In this document: positions 23,767-25,192 of the stretch, piece after piece
Numbering within the stretch: position 1 is the first letter of the stretch
How the letters are laid out: each line of letters begins with the position of its first letter
DNA from: a virus
IMG/VR virus record: IMGVR_UViG_3300020478_000060
Coordinates: 1 to 25,192 of that record
Length of the DNA stretch: 25,192 nucleotides
Reading direction: 5' to 3' (one strand)
Notes under the pieces: model-generated
The model's database searches: none
The model's input: the letters and a program-made list of their open reading frames with translations, nothing else
What the model was told of the DNA's origin: nothing
Position numbers and translations under genes: made by a program

Positions 23767-24084
23767 ATGGCAATTAATTTTCCAGATACTCCTAGTATTA
23801 ATGATACCACTACTAATAATGGTATTACATGGAAATGGGATGGGACTACATGGGTAGCACAAGGTGTTACTTCAGGATATAACTTACCAAATGCTAGTGC
23901 ATCTATACTAGGTGGTGTTAAAGTAGGTGGTGGTTTAACTATTGATGGTTCTGGTGTTTTATCTACTGGTACTTCGGGTAATTTATCAGTTGGTACAAGA
24001 TCTGGTACTGATGTTAACGTCACAATTGGTGGAAGTACATTTAATGTTACTGGTCGTTCAGGTCCTATTTCCATATCGATATAA
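23767..24084 (+). CDS. Mini tail-fiber-like protein (105 aa)
   Basis: A short complete frame. It opens MAINFPDTPSINDTTTNNGI and WKWDGTTWVAQG, followed by LPNASASILGGVKVGGGLTI and DGSGVLSTG, then a strand-rich C-terminus ending GRSGPISISI. The WDGTTW and ASxxxLGGVKVGxGL motifs are typical of phage fiber and tail appendage proteins. It starts three bases after the upstream TAA; the preceding AGGTAATATAAAAA offers only a weak binding site. The length is far below that of usual fibers, so it could be a tip or cap subunit, an adaptor, or the shortened remnant of a longer fiber. The clean start, stop and in-frame motifs favour a real gene. Confidence 0.65.
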   Translation: MAINFPDTPSINDTTTNNGITWKWDGTTWVAQGVTSGYNLPNASASILGGVKVGGGLTIDGSGVLSTGTSGNLSVGTRSGTDVNVTIGGSTFNVTGRSGPISISI

Positions 24085-24116
24085 TCTAAATAATAACGAT
24101 GGAGTTATAACTAAAA

Positions 24117-25192
24117 ATGGCAGATAGATTCCCATTAATTGCTAATTCAGCAACTAATAAAATAGAAGAGTTAGCAGCTAATGATAACCTTAATCTTGAT
24201 GGTAATGATATTGTTAATGTAGAAAACATTACTATTGCTGGTTCTCTTACTGCTGGTGGTTTGTCATTCCCAACAACAAATGGAACAAGTGGAGAGCAGT
24301 TGACTAGTGATGGGGCTGGTAACGTAACATGGGCAGCAGCAGGTACTGGTGGAGGTAGTGGTAGCAGTACGTTTACTGGATTAACAGATACTCCTGCCAA
24401 TATGAATGGTCAAGCAGGTAAGTATCTTAAAGTAAGTGCTGGTGCAAATGGTTTAGAATTTACTGATATTAATTATGCTGATCTGACTAATCAACCTTCG
24501 ATACCTTCTGCGTATGGTGATTCTGATGTTGATACTCACCTAAATCAATCTAATCCTACCAGTGGTCATGTTCTTTCATGGAATGGTTCAGATTATGCAT
24601 GGGTAGCACAGTCAGGTGGTGGAGGTGGTGGTGTAACTATTAATAATAATGCAGACAATAGACTTATAACTGGTTCAGCAACTGCTGGAACATTGAATGC
24701 TGAATCTAATATAACATTTGATGGAGATCATCTTAAGTTAGAGGACAACAAGAAGATAAAATTTGGTAGTAATAATATTGCTGATCTATATGGTTTTGAT
24801 ACTGGTGTTGATAGAGGATTAAAGCTTGAGATAGAAAGTGATGGTGACAGTAAGGCTTTTGCGTGGTATGTAATACAAGATTTAGGTACTACTAATGGTG
24901 GTTCAGAGGTCACTATGGCGTTACAAACCGATGGTACGTTATGTGATCGACATCAATATGTAAGATCATTGTCAGGGGATTTACTGCAACTCGCATATAC
25001 AATTAATTCTAGAGAATATGTTGGTAGAGTTATTAGTACTAATTCAAATGTTACTGTTGAGCAAGGGACAGTGACTGGTATGCAATTGGGTGATGCAATA
25101 ACCATTTATAATTATGGTGCTAGTCCAATATCTATCAACCAAGGATCTGGTGTTGCATTAATTCTTGCTGGAACAAATAGTGGTGGTACTAG
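24117..25192 (+). CDS. Tail-fiber-like protein, N-terminal part (runs off the right window edge)
   Basis: The frame is open from the ATG at 24117 to the window end (358 codons) with no stop. A GGAG at 24101-24104 lies 12 bases before the ATG, a little far but the best Shine-Dalgarno candidate in this cluster. The start MADRFPLIANSATNKIEELA is followed by a GSLTAGGLSFPT element, a Gly/Ser hinge, FTGLTDTPANMNGQAGKYLK, WNGSDYAWVAQS and a six-Gly hinge. Then come NNNADNRLITGSATAGTLNA, ESNITFDGDHLKLEDNKKIK and FGSNN, a module I recall as recurrent in marine T4-like phage fibers. Later sequence is beta-rich (GDAITIYNYGASPISINQGS). A fiber or other host-contact appendage is likely; the C-terminal part that would carry receptor specificity lies outside the window. 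Confidence 0.75.
   Translation, partial: MADRFPLIANSATNKIEELAANDNLNLDGNDIVNVENITIAGSLTAGGLSFPTTNGTSGEQLTSDGAGNVTWAAAGTGGGSGSSTFTGLTDTPANMNGQAGKYLKVSAGANGLEFTDINYADLTNQPSIPSAYGDSDVDTHLNQSNPTSGHVLSWNGSDYAWVAQSGGGGGGVTINNNADNRLITGSATAGTLNAESNITFDGDHLKLEDNKKIKFGSNNIADLYGFDTGVDRGLKLEIESDGDSKAFAWYVIQDLGTTNGGSEVTMALQTDGTLCDRHQYVRSLSGDLLQLAYTINSREYVGRVISTNSNVTVEQGTVTGMQLGDAITIYNYGASPISINQGSGVALILAGTNSGGT

Noticed and set aside
23583-24074. 163-residue open frame on the minus strand
   Set aside because: It spans the end of one convincing + strand fiber gene and nearly all of the next. Its Pro/Val/Leu-rich sequence is what antisense translation of Gly/Thr/Asn-rich genes produces.
24060-24120. Frameshift joining the 105-residue protein to the last fiber gene
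   Set aside because: The first ends with a normal stop and the second has its own ATG, upstream GGAG and typical N-terminus. A frameshift would need to jump a 33-base spacer.

Overview
This window reads as a late structural region of a T4-like contractile-tailed phage (myovirus), most likely a marine one of the cyanophage or pelagiphage type. The DNA is AT-rich by eye. Every supported gene lies on the + strand, genes touch or overlap, and no intergenic gap exceeds about 60 bases. I saw no tRNA, CRISPR array, insertion sequence, integrase or attachment site. The host cannot be decided from this window, because no auxiliary metabolic gene is present. The assignment rests on recognisable T4 baseplate-wedge proteins in T4 order (gp6, gp7, gp8) followed by fiber-type proteins.

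Layout. (1) 1-1424: C-terminal part of baseplate wedge protein gp6, cut by the left window edge. (2) 1425-10556: a giant 3043-residue protein in the gp7 slot. Its first ~215 residues and a block near residue 2055 resemble two motifs that sit close together near the C-terminus of T4 gp7. About 1850 residues lie between them here, including a YHYH-type domain, a degenerate cupredoxin-like domain and many short beta-rich repeat modules. (3) 10562-10575: two overlapping T4-type late promoter elements. (4) 10612-12462: gp8, with clear N-terminal, central and C-terminal similarity to T4 gp8 and two large insertions. (5) 12499-20619: a giant 2706-residue DUF4815-type baseplate/fiber protein. (6) 20621-20809: a 62-residue coiled-coil protein. 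(7) 20806-23763: a 985-residue fiber-like protein. (8) 23767-24084: a 105-residue mini-fiber protein. (9) 24117 to the right edge: the start of another fiber-like protein, still open.

How they work together. In T4, gp6, gp7 and gp8 form the baseplate wedge, and the downstream genes supply peripheral pins and fibers that contact the host. The same order here suggests one late operon for wedge plus host-contact apparatus. The two giant genes take up about two thirds of the window.

Most notable observations. The gp7-type core seems to have been expanded by a very large modular insertion. That insertion carries two folds that are metal-binding elsewhere (YHYH and cupredoxin), both apparently without their usual ligands. 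A small set of short repeat modules (GSGY-type, FxxGE/SGAxG-type, ExIxYS/RGxxGT-type, NGVxQ-type) recurs within this insertion; the first two also recur in neighbouring virion genes, as if the same building blocks were copied and shuffled among adjacent structural genes. All family assignments come from reading motifs and recalling reference proteins, not from a database search.
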